DNA from: Streptomyces tagetis
GTDB lineage: Bacteria > Actinomycetota > Actinomycetes > Streptomycetales > Streptomycetaceae
Assembly (NCBI RefSeq): GCF_018069565.1
Contig: NZ_JAGPNL010000013.1
Location: 43,797-107,796 of the forward strand
Length of the DNA: 64,000 bases
Reading direction: 5' to 3'
The position numbers and the translations under genes were made by a program. This document shows, in pieces, positions 34,478-43,587 of the stretch; the stretch's first letter is position 1, and each line of letters opens with the position of its first letter. The notes below the pieces were generated by a model. It did not search any database. It saw only the letters and a list, made by a program, of their open reading frames with translations, and was not told the origin of the DNA.

Positions 34478-35038
34478 CTAACCGTGAAGCCCCCGCCCTG
34501 CGGTTTCCCCGCGGGACGGGGGCTTTTTGGCGGGCCGGGCCGTCAGGGCGTGGTGGTTACGCCGCCACTCGTAGGCCCCGGGCGACGTCTCGACGACCTC
34601 GCGGGGGTAGACCTCACGCACCCGTGCGAGAAGGTCGCGCTGCTCGCCGACCCAGGCCGGCGGTGGTGCGGACAACGGAACGGTGACCGTGACCCCTGTG
34701 GACGGCCCGTCGTGCACGGACACCTCCAGCCCACCGCTCTCGCCGGGCTTGAACGCCATGGAAGGAGTGCGCCCGGAGGTGAGCCACCTGGCGGACCGCC
34801 GAGCCTCCCACCTCGACAAAGACTCCTCCCAGTCCTCCAGATCCTCAGGGAGCAGGGTCACCCTGAAGGTGGCGCTGACGGATTCCGCCTTGATGACGAT
34901 CTCGGCATCGAGGAAGTCGTGGCCGGTCAGGATTCCGGGTTGACAACGCCCCAGGACGCGCACGGAGACCGTGTGGCCACTGGTGCCGGGCCCGTCGGCC
35001 ACATGGATCAGATCGATGACGCCGTCCGCAGAGCCCAT
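34478..35038 (-). CDS. DUF5959-like hypothetical protein
   Basis: A 186-residue protein that resembles the small Streptomyces DUF5959 family: LIHVADGPGTSGHTVSVRVLG, then acidic FRVTLLPEDLEDWEESL and C-terminal VREVYPREVVETSPGAYEW. ATG 35038 fits. The last 20 codons run through the hairpin at 34487-34527, so its original 3' end may have been replaced when DNA was joined here. Function unknown. Confidence 0.6.
   Translation of the reverse strand: MGSADGVIDLIHVADGPGTSGHTVSVRVLGRCQPGILTGHDFLDAEIVIKAESVSATFRVTLLPEDLEDWEESLSRWEARRSARWLTSGRTPSMAFKPGESGGLEVSVHDGPSTGVTVTVPLSAPPPAWVGEQRDLLARVREVYPREVVETSPGAYEWRRNHHALTARPAKKPPSRGETAGRGLHG
34487..34527 (+). terminator. Probable ancestral gpmA terminator
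   Basis: AAGCCCCCG ... CGGGGGCTT stem with inner CCCTGCGG/CCGCGGG pairing and a following T-run (CTTTTT). It lies 15 nt after attR, where the gpmA terminator would be in an empty chromosome. Confidence 0.75.
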
Positions 35039-35110
35039 GTATTCCCTCCCCGAAGCAACCGGGCCTGAGCATCCTGCCGTACCACCCTCCCGGCCTCGCG
35101 GCCCGGGGTG

Positions 35111-35200
35111 CCGGCTCCTCCGGTCCGGCCCCTCGCCGGACGTCATGAGGTACGCGTACACGCCGAGTGTGAGGCCCGGGTCCGAGCTATCCCGACACCC
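35111..35200 (-). pseudogene. Second tyrosine integrase remnant
   Basis: The − strand reads DSSDPGLTLGVYAYLMTSGE, which matches the C-terminal box of the 27726 integrase (GHSDPGLTLKVYAHLMPSS) with the active tyrosine retained. Nothing else of the gene is preserved. It shows that another integrase gene once lay to the right of attR. The rest of 35039-35507 has no gene. Confidence 0.6.
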
Positions 35201-35507
35201 GGCGAGGGTGCCGACGCACAGCGGCCGACGAGCGGGGACGGCTGCGGACGCTCGCACCAGGTCAGAGGCCGACGTATGGCTCGGAGGGAGGGCTCCCCTC
35301 GTGGAACTGCTTCGGCCGGACCATCCAGGGTCTGTCTCTCCGTCGTAGCGTGGCAACGGCGTTCGTCATCGGGCTCCGGCACGGTCACCGTGGGCACCCT
35401 GGCAGTCGAGGGATCGCCCTGAGAAGGTGCCATACGGCACCCCTCACCGTGGAAGCCGGCCCCGCAACCACACGCTCTGCGCCACATCTCCGGAGAGGTC
35501 GTCGCCT

Positions 35508-36089
35508 ATGGTGTCGAGAATGGAGCGGGAGGAGACCTACGGGATGGCCAACGCCGCGTTCCGCCCGCTTCGGCGCCGAGGGATTCAGCGGCTGGCTCAC
35601 CAGCAATGGGGCAACGGCCGGTCCATCTGGTCGGCGGACATCGAGAACCGCAGGCTCGATGTCGACCGGGTCGCCGTGTCCGAGGAGTCCGCGCCTGACC
35701 GCGTCGGTACGGTCCTGGACCTGGCCGACGACGAGACGGTGTGCGTGAGGCGCCGGCGCTTCGTCCTGGACGGCAAGCCTGTCCTGCTCGCCACGAGCTA
35801 TCTGCCCATGTCCCTGGTCGCAGGGTCCGCGGTCACCCAGGAGGACACCGGCCAGGGCGGGACGTACGCCAGGCTCGCCGAACTCGGCCACGAGCCGGTG
35901 CACTTCCGCGAAGAGATCCGCTCACGTATGCCGTCGCAGGACGAGGCACGCCAGTTGAGCATGTCCGCGGGCACCCCGGTCATCCTCATCTGCCGCACCG
36001 CGTTCACGGAGGAAGGCCGCCCCGTCGAGGTCAACGAAATGACCCTGGACGCCGCGTCGTACATCCTGGAATACGACTTCGACGCCTGA
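35508..36089 (+). CDS. UTRA-domain protein without DNA-binding domain (GntR/HutC type)
   Basis: A 193-residue protein consisting almost only of a UTRA ligand domain (residues about 45-190; VCVRRRRFVLDGKPVLLATSYLP, SAGTPVILICRTAFTEEGRPVE). The winged helix of GntR/HutC regulators is absent; the first 40 residues look unrelated. ATG 35508 has GGAGAGG upstream. Streptomyces integrative elements often encode full-length relatives (KorSA type). It may be a truncated regulator or a free ligand-binding partner. Confidence 0.7.
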   Translation: MVSRMEREETYGMANAAFRPLRRRGIQRLAHQQWGNGRSIWSADIENRRLDVDRVAVSEESAPDRVGTVLDLADDETVCVRRRRFVLDGKPVLLATSYLPMSLVAGSAVTQEDTGQGGTYARLAELGHEPVHFREEIRSRMPSQDEARQLSMSAGTPVILICRTAFTEEGRPVEVNEMTLDAASYILEYDFDA

Positions 36090-36138
36090 GCCCCGCGCAG
36101 CCAGGACGCCAGGGGCCGCGTCCGCTCACGTACAGGCG

Positions 36139-36642
36139 CTAACGACGGCGCATGGGTGGGCCGGTCCGGTAGGCGTTTCCCATGAGCAGGTCCGCCTTGG
36201 CCGCTTTGTGGAAGTCGTTGAGTGCGTGGATGACCGCAAGGCGTGCCTCCTCCGGAGTGCCATCCGTACCCTCAGGATCACGAGCCTGCCGGAGAACGGC
36301 CCACGTCCGTTCGTTGATCCGATTGGCGATCTTCGCCGCGTCCTCGTCGGCCAGGAGGACGAGCCCTTCGAAGAGGAGCGACCGCTTGGATTCCGCCGAC
36401 TCCATGGCAGCGAGCCCGGGGGATCGGTCCTCCCCGGCTTCCCGTGCCGCGAACACGACCCTGGCAGCCCTCAGTATCTCCTTCACGCACGAGGTGTACT
36501 GAATGTAGGCGTCGAGCTTGCGCTCGTCCCACCGTGTGGCCATCTCCCGTCTGAACTTGGCGCGTTCCGCCACGGTCGTCGCCACGAAGGAAGCCAGGGC
36601 GCCGATGAGGACGCCGACCAGGGTGATGATCTGAGTGACCAT
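36139..36642 (-). CDS. Hypothetical protein with N-terminal membrane helix
   Basis: A 167-residue protein with one transmembrane helix at residues 3-25 followed by a long helical, charged cytoplasmic part. Not recognised. Similar proteins are frequent in Streptomyces accessory regions. The following 36643-36989 holds no supported gene. Confidence 0.6.
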   Translation of the reverse strand: MVTQIITLVGVLIGALASFVATTVAERAKFRREMATRWDERKLDAYIQYTSCVKEILRAARVVFAAREAGEDRSPGLAAMESAESKRSLLFEGLVLLADEDAAKIANRINERTWAVLRQARDPEGTDGTPEEARLAVIHALNDFHKAAKADLLMGNAYRTGPPMRRR

Positions 36643-36989
36643 GGCGGGCAGATTATCGTCAGGAGGACGCAGCCGAACGGTATGTCATGTGATCCCTGCC
36701 GCCTTTGAGGCTCGGGACCGAATGGTGCCGCAGGCCGTGATCAGGTGGCGGTGGGGGAGGGGTGGGGCACGGGTTTCCAGGCGGCGTACCAGGAGGCGCA
36801 GGGCACCGAGTTCGGTGTCCCGTGCCTGCGCGCCGTCGAGGGCGGGAGATCCAGGTGCGGGGGGCCGACCGGGGTAGCTCTTCTCCAGGGTGATCAGAGC
36901 CGATTCCTCCAGCACCTTCAGGCGCGGGAGGGGTTCCGCCGGTGAGGGTCAAGAACTCGACGCGGTCAGCCTCCTTGGCGATGGTGAGG

Positions 36990-37641
36990 ATGCCGGGTTG
37001 TAGGTGCTGGTGGACGAGGTCGTCCAGGGACCTTCCTTGTGTTCGTATCGGATGGCCGGGGGCGGTAGTCGAAGAGCCAAGCGATCGAACGCGATCTACC
37101 AGCGGTGCCGACCGTGCTGTTCACCGGACTCGATGCCTGGCCGCGCGATGCGCGCGATGAGCCCACGCTCGCGCGGCCGGCTGAGGCGAGCGACGGAGAA
37201 GTGCGCCTTGTCCGCGCGGGGTTTGACGGGCCAGGGCCCCTCTTGTCGCGAGCAACCGGCTTCGGCCCCGTCAGCAATCCACCTTTTGGCGCGAACCGAG
37301 GCCGCGTCGACGGTCACCGAGGTCCAGTCCACCTCGCCCCGAATCCCGAGTACGTCCAGCACCGCCCGATGCAGCCGACGTCACAGGCCGGCCTCGGTCC
37401 ATACCGTGAAGCGGCGATGCGCGGTGGCGGAGGGCGTGCCGAACGTCGGCGGCGGATGCCGCCAGGCACGGCCGCTGGTCAGCACGTACGCCACTGTGGT
37501 GAAACACGGCCCGCTCTCACGCGGAGCGGTCCCGCCACCTTGCGGTCGAGCCATGGACAACGGCAGCAACGGGGCGGCCAGTTCCCAGAACTCATCAGGA
37601 ACCAGATGCTTCGACAGATCAGTACTTACGGTCGGCATCAT
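36990..37641 (-). pseudogene. Decayed IS5-family transposase
   Basis: Fragments of one transposase occur in order in several − strand frames: the N-terminal box LVPDEFWELAAPLLPL from ATG 37641, AWRHPPPTFGTPSATAHRRFTVW, then GEVDWTSVTVDAASVRAK (about 37300-37340) and the C-terminal IAWLFDYRP (about 37065-37090). Multiple frameshifts separate them. No terminal inverted repeats were identified by eye. Confidence 0.7.
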
Positions 37642-37682
37642 GCCGCTCGGAGATCAGGCGTCACGTCACGTGGGACAGCCTT

Positions 37683-38267
37683 CTATGCCTGGATTGATGT
37701 GGCCGATCTGGCGGCCTGCTCGATCTTCGCGCAGTAGGCGATACGGGCGTCCTCATCGATCTCCATCTCGTGTTCGGGGCGCATCCCGGTTCGGCCGTCC
37801 ACGCCTTCGCGCAGGATGTCGGCGTGCCCGGCATGCCGGTTGGTCTCGCCGAGGACGTGGACCAAGATGGCGAACAGGTTCGTGTTGGGATAAGGCTCCG
37901 GCCACCACGGCACGTGGCCAGGGGAATCGAGGGCAAGCTCGTCGATCGTCGCGTCCGAATGTTCCCACGTGCGCCGGTAGGACTCGATGATCTGATGGCG
38001 CGCCTCGTCCTCAGCCGCCCACAGATCGCTGCCGTCGTGGTCCTGCCACCGGGGCAGCGGTTCTGGGGACGGCCGGTCGAAGACCTCGCCCAAGTACCTG
38101 GCCTCGACGCCGGCCACGTGTTTGACCAGGCCGAGGAGGTTGGTCCCGGTCACTGTCAAAGGTCGGCGGGCGTCGTATTCGGACAGGCCGTCGAGCTTCC
38201 AGAGCAGCGCCTTACGGTCCCGCCGCAGTCTCCCGTGCAGGGTGCCCTTCGCGAATTCATCGATCAC
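37683..38267 (-). CDS. DinB-family protein
   Basis: A 194-residue DinB/DUF664 protein. Metal-binding histidines are expected in LVKHVAGVEARYL and HAGHADILREG. GTG 38267 is chosen because it aligns exactly with the start of the divergent paralogue (VIDEFAK versus VIEANAK); ATG 38285 is an alternative. DinB proteins are often thiol-dependent enzymes (mycothiol or bacillithiol transferases); substrate unknown. Confidence 0.75.
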   Translation of the reverse strand: MIDEFAKGTLHGRLRRDRKALLWKLDGLSEYDARRPLTVTGTNLLGLVKHVAGVEARYLGEVFDRPSPEPLPRWQDHDGSDLWAAEDEARHQIIESYRRTWEHSDATIDELALDSPGHVPWWPEPYPNTNLFAILVHVLGETNRHAGHADILREGVDGRTGMRPEHEMEIDEDARIAYCAKIEQAARSATSIQA

Positions 38268-38456
38268 GCGGCATGAGCCTGCCATGGGCTACTTGTGGCC
38301 TCAAGATCTCGTACGCGGACCGCAACGACCGGCAGGGCCGAAGCCTGGCCATGGCCACCGCCCCGAGCTACTGAAGAAGCTCGCGGAACTGCCCACGTGA
38401 GACCGCCTTTTATGGTGTCGCTCCGTCTGTCAGTGCCGGGTGGGAAGCTGGCCGGC

Positions 38457-39053
38457 GTGATCGAAGCGAATGCGAAAGCGGACCTTCTCCGGTACTTGCA
38501 AGAGGCGCGTGATGCCCTGGTCTGGAAGCTTGACGGGCTCTCGGAGTACGACATCCGCCGGCCGCTGACTCCCACAGGCACGAACCTGTTGGGGCTGGTC
38601 AAGCATGTTGCCGGCGTGGAGCTGGGGTACTTCGGCGACACGTTCGGACGGCCGTTCTTCGACAAGGAGCCGCCGTCCTGGTGGTATACCGAGGAGTCGG
38701 AACCCAACTCGGACATGTGGGCCACGGCTGACGAATCACGGGAACAGATCGTTGGGCTGTATCGCCAGGCGTGGGAGCACTCCGACAGCACGATCGCGGC
38801 GCTCACGCTTGACGTGATCGGTCACGTTCCGTGGTGGCCGGAGGAGCGTCGAGCGGTGACGCTGCACCACATCCTGGTGCGCGTGATCTCTGATACCCAG
38901 CGGCATGCCGGCCACGCAGACATCCTGCGAGAGCTCATCGACGGATCTGCCGGATATTCGCAGGGCAAGGGCAACATGCCGCCAGAGGATCAGGCGTGGT
39001 GGGAGGGCTATCGGGGTCGGCTGGAACGCGTGGCGCGGGAAGCCAAGAGCTGA
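38457..39053 (+). CDS. DinB-family protein, divergent paralogue
   Basis: A 198-residue paralogue of the leftward neighbour, sharing VWKLDGLSEYD-RRPLTPTGTNLL, GHVPWWPE and RHAGHADILREL. GTG 38457 matches the neighbour's start; ATG 38412 is an alternative. The two genes are head to head, suggesting an inverted duplication or acquisition as a pair. Confidence 0.75.
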   Translation: MIEANAKADLLRYLQEARDALVWKLDGLSEYDIRRPLTPTGTNLLGLVKHVAGVELGYFGDTFGRPFFDKEPPSWWYTEESEPNSDMWATADESREQIVGLYRQAWEHSDSTIAALTLDVIGHVPWWPEERRAVTLHHILVRVISDTQRHAGHADILRELIDGSAGYSQGKGNMPPEDQAWWEGYRGRLERVAREAKS

Positions 39054-39132
39054 GCTCGCCCGGCTGTCATGAGTGTGGATGGACGGACGTGCCCGCGGCC
39101 CCGTGCGGCACCCACCGCCGGTTCGTCGCCTC

Positions 39133-39440
39133 TTACGTTGATTCCCACAACGGCGGTGAAGGCAGGTCGAATTGGTGGGCGGTGATGCCCAGCGTCACCA
39201 CGCCGTCCGCGTTGGAGTCCGGGTCTTCCGCGTAGCGCGGGGGTCTCCCTGTCCAAGAGGCCCGCTGCCAGGAATTCCCGGAGCAGGGAGATCTGCTTTC
39301 GCGCCGCCCCGCCGTGACTGCCTCCGCGCACCCAGGTTGAAGTACAACTGCTGGAAGCCGCCCCGGCGGTAGGAGAACTGGAACGGGTGCTCGGGGCAGT
39401 GCGGGACCAGGTAGTTCTGGCCGTGTGGGCACTCGCACGC
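39133..39440 (-). pseudogene. Possible degraded hypothetical gene
   Basis: Protein-like pieces occur in shifting − strand frames: ECPHGQNYLVPHCPEHPFQF (about 39370-39430), ISLLREFLAAGLLDRETP (about 39240-39295), and DSNADGVVTLGITAHQFDLP before a stop at 39133. I read this as one small gene with two or more frameshifts. Family not recognised. Confidence 0.4.
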
Positions 39441-39444
39441 CGGC

Positions 39445-39901
39445 GTGGACGCCAGGAAGACGGTCTCCGCCGTGCCTTTGACCGTCAGCAGGGCGCGTCG
39501 CCGGACCCGCGACATTCTGCGGGGATCGCCGTTGGCCGAGGACGCCGGGCTGATCGTCAGCGAGCTGAGCGCGAACGCGGTGCTGCACACGGCCAGCGGC
39601 AAGGCGTACGGCAGTTTCCACCTGGCTCTCGCGGTGTCGCCACGGGTGATCGCCCTGTCGGTCACGGACGAGGGAGGCACGGTGCGGCCCCCCCGAGGTT
39701 CAGGACCAGGGCCAGGAGTCAGAACACGGGCGCGGCCTCGGCATGGTCGGCGCGCTCGCTCAGCGGGTGATGGTCTTCAAGCTCGTCGAGTCCGCCGAGG
39801 CCCGGGTGGCGGGCCGTGAACGCCCCCACCTCGTCGCCCTGGTCCGTGCCGGAGCCCGCTTCGAACGTGGCGGGACGGTCGGGCGCCCCGCCAAGCGCTA
39901 G
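39445..39901 (+). pseudogene. Anti-sigma-type ATP-binding protein with frameshift
   Basis: A GHKL/HATPase_c protein of the RsbW-like class abundant in Streptomyces. The N box ELSANAVLHT and the G1 box VTDEGG are present up to about 39680. After a run of seven C (39688-39694) the frame must shift by one base to continue as PPEVQDQGQESEHGRGLGMV and on to RPAKR with stop at 39901, which is the expected C-terminus. Six C would restore the gene. Either a real mutation or a homopolymer sequencing error. Confidence 0.65.
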
Positions 39902-39919
39902 GGCATAGTCTGGTGCACC

Positions 39920-40243
39920 ATGGCCGACCACCACACCTACGGCACCAGTACCCACACCGCCAGCGAGTTGGTCCGGCTCGTCAGCGACCGCCTCGGGCTG
40001 GTCTTCACCGAGCGCCACAGCGATTTCCGGGGCAGCTACCACCTCGCCCGCATACCCGACGGGCGGATCGAGATCCAGCCCAACCCGATCCCCGGCGACG
40101 ATGATGAAGTCGACCTCTACGCCCCGGAACACGCGGCGGCCCAAGTGCTGTTGCTCACTACCACACCGACCGCGCACCCCGCCCTCCAGGCCGGTCTGGA
40201 CTCCATCGAAGGGCTCACCCACCTGAACCACGAGACAACGTGA
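39920..40243 (+). CDS. Hypothetical protein
   Basis: A 107-residue acidic protein (ELVRLVSDRLGLVFTERHSD...) from ATG 39920, 18 nt after the broken kinase. Not recognised. It looks like the small proteins paired with immunity or sensor genes in Streptomyces, but no domain is clear. Confidence 0.5.
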   Translation: MADHHTYGTSTHTASELVRLVSDRLGLVFTERHSDFRGSYHLARIPDGRIEIQPNPIPGDDDEVDLYAPEHAAAQVLLLTTTPTAHPALQAGLDSIEGLTHLNHETT

Positions 40244-40385
40244 ACAGCTACTGATTCACAGCTTTTTACAGTTGCTCCAGTACTCCAGCTTCGCAAGCCG
40301 GTATCACTGGTTACCCGGCTCGGGACGTTCTGTCAGTGCCGAGAAGTAGCCTGCGACGATCAGCCGTGGCATGTCTGGAGGGTTC

Positions 40386-40928
40386 GTGGAAGCTGCTCTC
40401 GTCAGTCCCGACCGGTTGTGGTCGGCGCAGGAGGTCTTGGTACGTCCGAGTCCTGTCCCGACGGCGGCAGGGGTCTACGGGTGGCACTTCGAGCAGCCGC
40501 CCCACCCGGACCTGGACACCGGGCGCCTGCTCTACGTCGGAATAGCCCCGCGGTACATGGCGAACCGGACCAGCACCCAGAACCTGCGCAAGCGGGTGCG
40601 CTACCACTACCGGGGCAACGCGGCCGGATCGACGCTGCGGCTCACCCTCGGGTGCCTGCTCGGGCTGGAACTGCGCCGCGTGGGCAGCGGCAAGCGGATG
40701 ACCTTCGGCAAGGCAGGGGAGACCGCCCTGGGGCAGTGGATGGCGGACAACGCCCGTGTCTGCTGGGTGGAGCGGGACGATCCGTGGGTCCTGGAATCCC
40801 AGCTCATCTCCCGGCTCGATCTTCCGCTCAACCTCGACCAGAACGGCCACAATCCGTTCCACGGTCGGCTGAAGGAACTGCGGGCGCAAGCCCGCCGGCG
40901 AGCCAGGGAGCTGCCGATCGGCTCTTAG
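40386..40928 (+). CDS. GIY-YIG nuclease-like protein
   Basis: A 180-residue protein with the GIY-YIG core: GVY (residues about 29-31) and LLYVG (about 48-52), then the conserved arginine in LRKRVRYHYRGN, glutamate in VLESQLISRL and asparagine in LPLNLDQNGHNPF. It should be a small nuclease; its target is unknown. GTG 40386 has GGAGGG at close spacing; ATG 40371 is an alternative start. Confidence 0.75.
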   Translation: MEAALVSPDRLWSAQEVLVRPSPVPTAAGVYGWHFEQPPHPDLDTGRLLYVGIAPRYMANRTSTQNLRKRVRYHYRGNAAGSTLRLTLGCLLGLELRRVGSGKRMTFGKAGETALGQWMADNARVCWVERDDPWVLESQLISRLDLPLNLDQNGHNPFHGRLKELRAQARRRARELPIGS

Positions 40929-40996
40929 GAAGGGGCCGACTGTCAGTGCCCTCTGTTCTACTTTGGGGCAGGTGCTTTGGGTGATGGGGGGCCGGG

Positions 40997-41491
40997 ATGG
41001 GTGTGTTGTACGACTACTTTCACGCGGGGGACCATGCCGCGGCGGTGGAGCAGGGGATCGGGCCCGGTGGTGACTGGCTGGAGGGCCGGTCGTTGGAGGG
41101 GGCCGGGGTGGACTGGGTCGACGCGAAGAATCTGGAGCCGAGCGTTGTCCTGGGGCAACTGGTCGCCTACGCCGAGGGTGTTCCCTTCGGTGATCTGCCG
41201 GACGGCCCGGTGGTGGTCTGGCCCGAGGAACCGCATCCCCGGGGTGAGGTCGAGCCCGACTCCCCTTGGGACACGGGGTTGATACTCCAGCACGTTCCCG
41301 ATCGCTGGCGCGATGTCCTCGCCGATCTTCCCGAGGACTCGATACCGGGGGTCGCCGGACGGTGGTACGGGATCGAGGAGGTCGATTTCGGCGGCCCTCT
41401 CGACGTGGAGAGGACGGTCTCCCTGTTCGCCGGCCTGGCACGGCGGGCACGGGAGGCGGGGGCCCACCTGTACTGCCGGTGCAGCGTGTGA
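40997..41491 (+). CDS. Hypothetical protein (DUF1877-like)
   Basis: A 164-residue acidic protein from ATG 40997. The N-terminus (GVLYDYFHAGDHAAAVEQ) and C-terminus recall small Streptomyces proteins of the YfbM/DUF1877 kind, but I am not sure. It converges with the GNAT gene. Confidence 0.55.
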   Translation: MGVLYDYFHAGDHAAAVEQGIGPGGDWLEGRSLEGAGVDWVDAKNLEPSVVLGQLVAYAEGVPFGDLPDGPVVVWPEEPHPRGEVEPDSPWDTGLILQHVPDRWRDVLADLPEDSIPGVAGRWYGIEEVDFGGPLDVERTVSLFAGLARRAREAGAHLYCRCSV

Positions 41492-41524
41492 ACGGCTTGC
41501 GTCCCGTGCTGGTGCGCGTCGTGG

Positions 41525-41926
41525 TCACAGGGCCAGCAGGCCCGCCGCCGTCTCCTTGAGGCCGCAGGCGTCGAGGTAGAACGGGCGCAGGTGGTCCTCG
41601 AAGTCGACGTGGAACCACGCGCACCGGGCGGCGCGGGCCTCCTCGGCGGCCGTAACGACGAGGGCCGAGCCCACCCCTCGCGTCCGGCAGCGCCGGGCGA
41701 CCACCGTGTCCAGCAGGAAGGCGTGGACTCCGCCGTCCCAGAGGACGTTCACGAAGCCGACCAGGGAGCCGTTTTCCCGGGCGCAGACCCAGCCGAGGCT
41801 GTGGCGTTCCAGCCGGGCACGCCACGGGGTGCGGGTGACGGGGTGGCCGAAGCCGTCGGTGTGCAGCGCGTCGAGGTCGGCGTCCTCGAAGTCGCCCCGC
41901 CACTCGTACGTGATCGCCGTCGGCAT
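41525..41926 (-). CDS. GNAT acetyltransferase
   Basis: A 133-residue GNAT protein. The acetyl-CoA loop is RRCRTRGVGSALV at about residue 80. Its ATG overlaps the terD-like stop (TGATG), so it is translated from the same mRNA. Substrate unknown. Confidence 0.83.
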   Translation of the reverse strand: MPTAITYEWRGDFEDADLDALHTDGFGHPVTRTPWRARLERHSLGWVCARENGSLVGFVNVLWDGGVHAFLLDTVVARRCRTRGVGSALVVTAAEEARAARCAWFHVDFEDHLRPFYLDACGLKETAAGLLAL

Positions 41927-43110
41927 CACACGTCCAGCGTCTTGAACTCGATCTTGCCTGTGCTCATGCGGAAGTTGCCGTTGGTGTAGAGGGTGGGGCG
42001 GGCTTCGATGTGGTTGCCGCTGTACTTCTCGACGTGGCGGATCTCGACGCCGCCGGGGACCGTGAAGTCGATGAGGGCGATGGCGACCCAGTAGGAGAGG
42101 TTCCGGTTGTTGAAGAGGGGGACCGTGACCGTGGAGCCGCGGTGGTCGGTGACGACCGCGCGGGCACCGTACGACTTGAAGGAGCCGGTGCCGTTCTCGA
42201 CCGCGCTGTACGCGCACAGGAGGACGTAGCCTTGGAGGTCGGGCCGGCGGATCGTGATCGTCTCGCGGCCCGGCACCCGGGAGTCGCCGTCCAGGCGGAT
42301 GTACGGCGGGTCCGTGGCCGAGCCGAGGTCGCGGTAGTAGACGACCTGCTCGGACTTGAGGGGGCGCTTGCCCTTCGGGGTGACCAGGTGCGCCGGGACG
42401 TGCAGGGCGTACAGGTCGAGGTCGGCACCCGCCTCGCGCCGGGCCCTGCTGCCGCCGTCCCACTCCAGGCCGGCGGTGACGACGAGGTCCGGGTCGTCCT
42501 TGCGCAGCGAGATCAGCGCCTGGCCGGCCTTGGACAGGGCGACCTTGCCCAACGGGGCGGACGGCGGGGGCGGCGAGGGGACGGCGGCCTGCGCGGGCGG
42601 CGTCGGGGAAGGGCCCGGGTCGTCCACCACGATGCCGAAGTCCGTTGCCGGCCCGGCCAGTCCGGTGTCCCAGCCCTGCCCCACCGCCCGTACCTTCCAG
42701 CCGCCCGCCCTGCGGTACAGCTCGAGGAGGACCGCCACCGTCTCCCGGTGCGTGAACGGCGGCGGGGTGAACGTCGCCCGTTCGCCCCCGCAGTCCACCA
42801 CCGCCCACGGCGTGTTCGCCGCGTCGAAGTGCGTCGCCGAGAGCTCCGGATCGATGCTCGCCACGACCGCCACCCGGTCCACCGACGCCGGGAGCGCCGC
42901 CAGGTCCGCGACGATGGTCTGCCCCGTCAAGGTGACCCCGTCCTGCGCCGGGTGGTTGTAGAAGACGAGGTCGTCGTCGCCGCGGACCCGGTCGTCCGCG
43001 CCGAGCAGCACGGCCGAGACGTCGATGCCGGTGCCCGCCGAGGTGAGGGTGACGTGGCAGAGCCCGGTGGGCAGGGGCGCGTTGCCGCCCTTGGCGAGAT
43101 CGGTGGTCAT
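41926..43110 (-). CDS. TerD-family protein with two TerD-like domains
   Basis: A 394-residue protein. Residues 1-165 form a TerD domain (GADDRVRGDDDLVFYNHP, with the acidic calcium-binding clusters), followed by a Pro/Ala linker (about 168-190) and a second beta-sandwich half ending in EIRHVEKYSGNHIEARPTLY. TerD proteins belong to tellurium-resistance and stress systems and bind calcium. ATG 43110. It is coupled to the GNAT gene downstream. Confidence 0.83.
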   Translation of the reverse strand: MTTDLAKGGNAPLPTGLCHVTLTSAGTGIDVSAVLLGADDRVRGDDDLVFYNHPAQDGVTLTGQTIVADLAALPASVDRVAVVASIDPELSATHFDAANTPWAVVDCGGERATFTPPPFTHRETVAVLLELYRRAGGWKVRAVGQGWDTGLAGPATDFGIVVDDPGPSPTPPAQAAVPSPPPPSAPLGKVALSKAGQALISLRKDDPDLVVTAGLEWDGGSRARREAGADLDLYALHVPAHLVTPKGKRPLKSEQVVYYRDLGSATDPPYIRLDGDSRVPGRETITIRRPDLQGYVLLCAYSAVENGTGSFKSYGARAVVTDHRGSTVTVPLFNNRNLSYWVAIALIDFTVPGGVEIRHVEKYSGNHIEARPTLYTNGNFRMSTGKIEFKTLDV

Positions 43111-43350
43111 ACATGGCCTCTCACGGTGGTGCGCCCATCGTCGTACCTCCTGTGGACCCGTGTACGAGGAATGACCGGTTCCGAGGGGAGGAGGAGGGTG
43201 GGGAGGGCGCGTACCGGGGGAGGAGCGGTGGCCTCGGGGTTCGCTTTCGGGCGTTGCCCGCGGCTGTTGCGTTCCGGCCGGGAGGCGGGGGCAACTGCTG
43301 CCGTCCGTAGGGTTTCTGGCCGGCCGGGTGCTCGTCTAGCGTCGTGTGGC

Positions 43351-43587
43351 GTGTACTTCGACGAGAACGAACCCGTGTTCAAACGGAGCAAGTGGGGCAC
43401 GACCCGCTACGCGTACAACCCCCGCAACCCCGTCGGCTTCGCGCTGATCGTCGTGACGCTCGTGGTCGTCGGGGTCGTGATGCTGCTCATGGTCTTCCGC
43501 GCGGGGCCGTTCGCCGTCCACGAGCGGCCCGCGCCCACGCCGACGCCACTGAGCACGCCGGCGGGCGAGTGGGACGCCGACTACTGA
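43351..43587 (+). CDS. Small single-pass membrane protein
   Basis: A 78-residue protein with an N-terminal cytoplasmic stretch (FDENEPVFKRSKWGTTRYAYN), one strong transmembrane helix (residues about 28-50) and a Pro/Thr tail. GTG 43351. It overlaps the convergent gene by 7 bp. Function unknown. Confidence 0.65.
   Translation: MYFDENEPVFKRSKWGTTRYAYNPRNPVGFALIVVTLVVVGVVMLLMVFRAGPFAVHERPAPTPTPLSTPAGEWDADY

Noticed and set aside
35356..35507. N-terminal HTH for the UTRA protein upstream of 35508
   Set aside because: All three + frames were read; none encodes a GntR winged helix.
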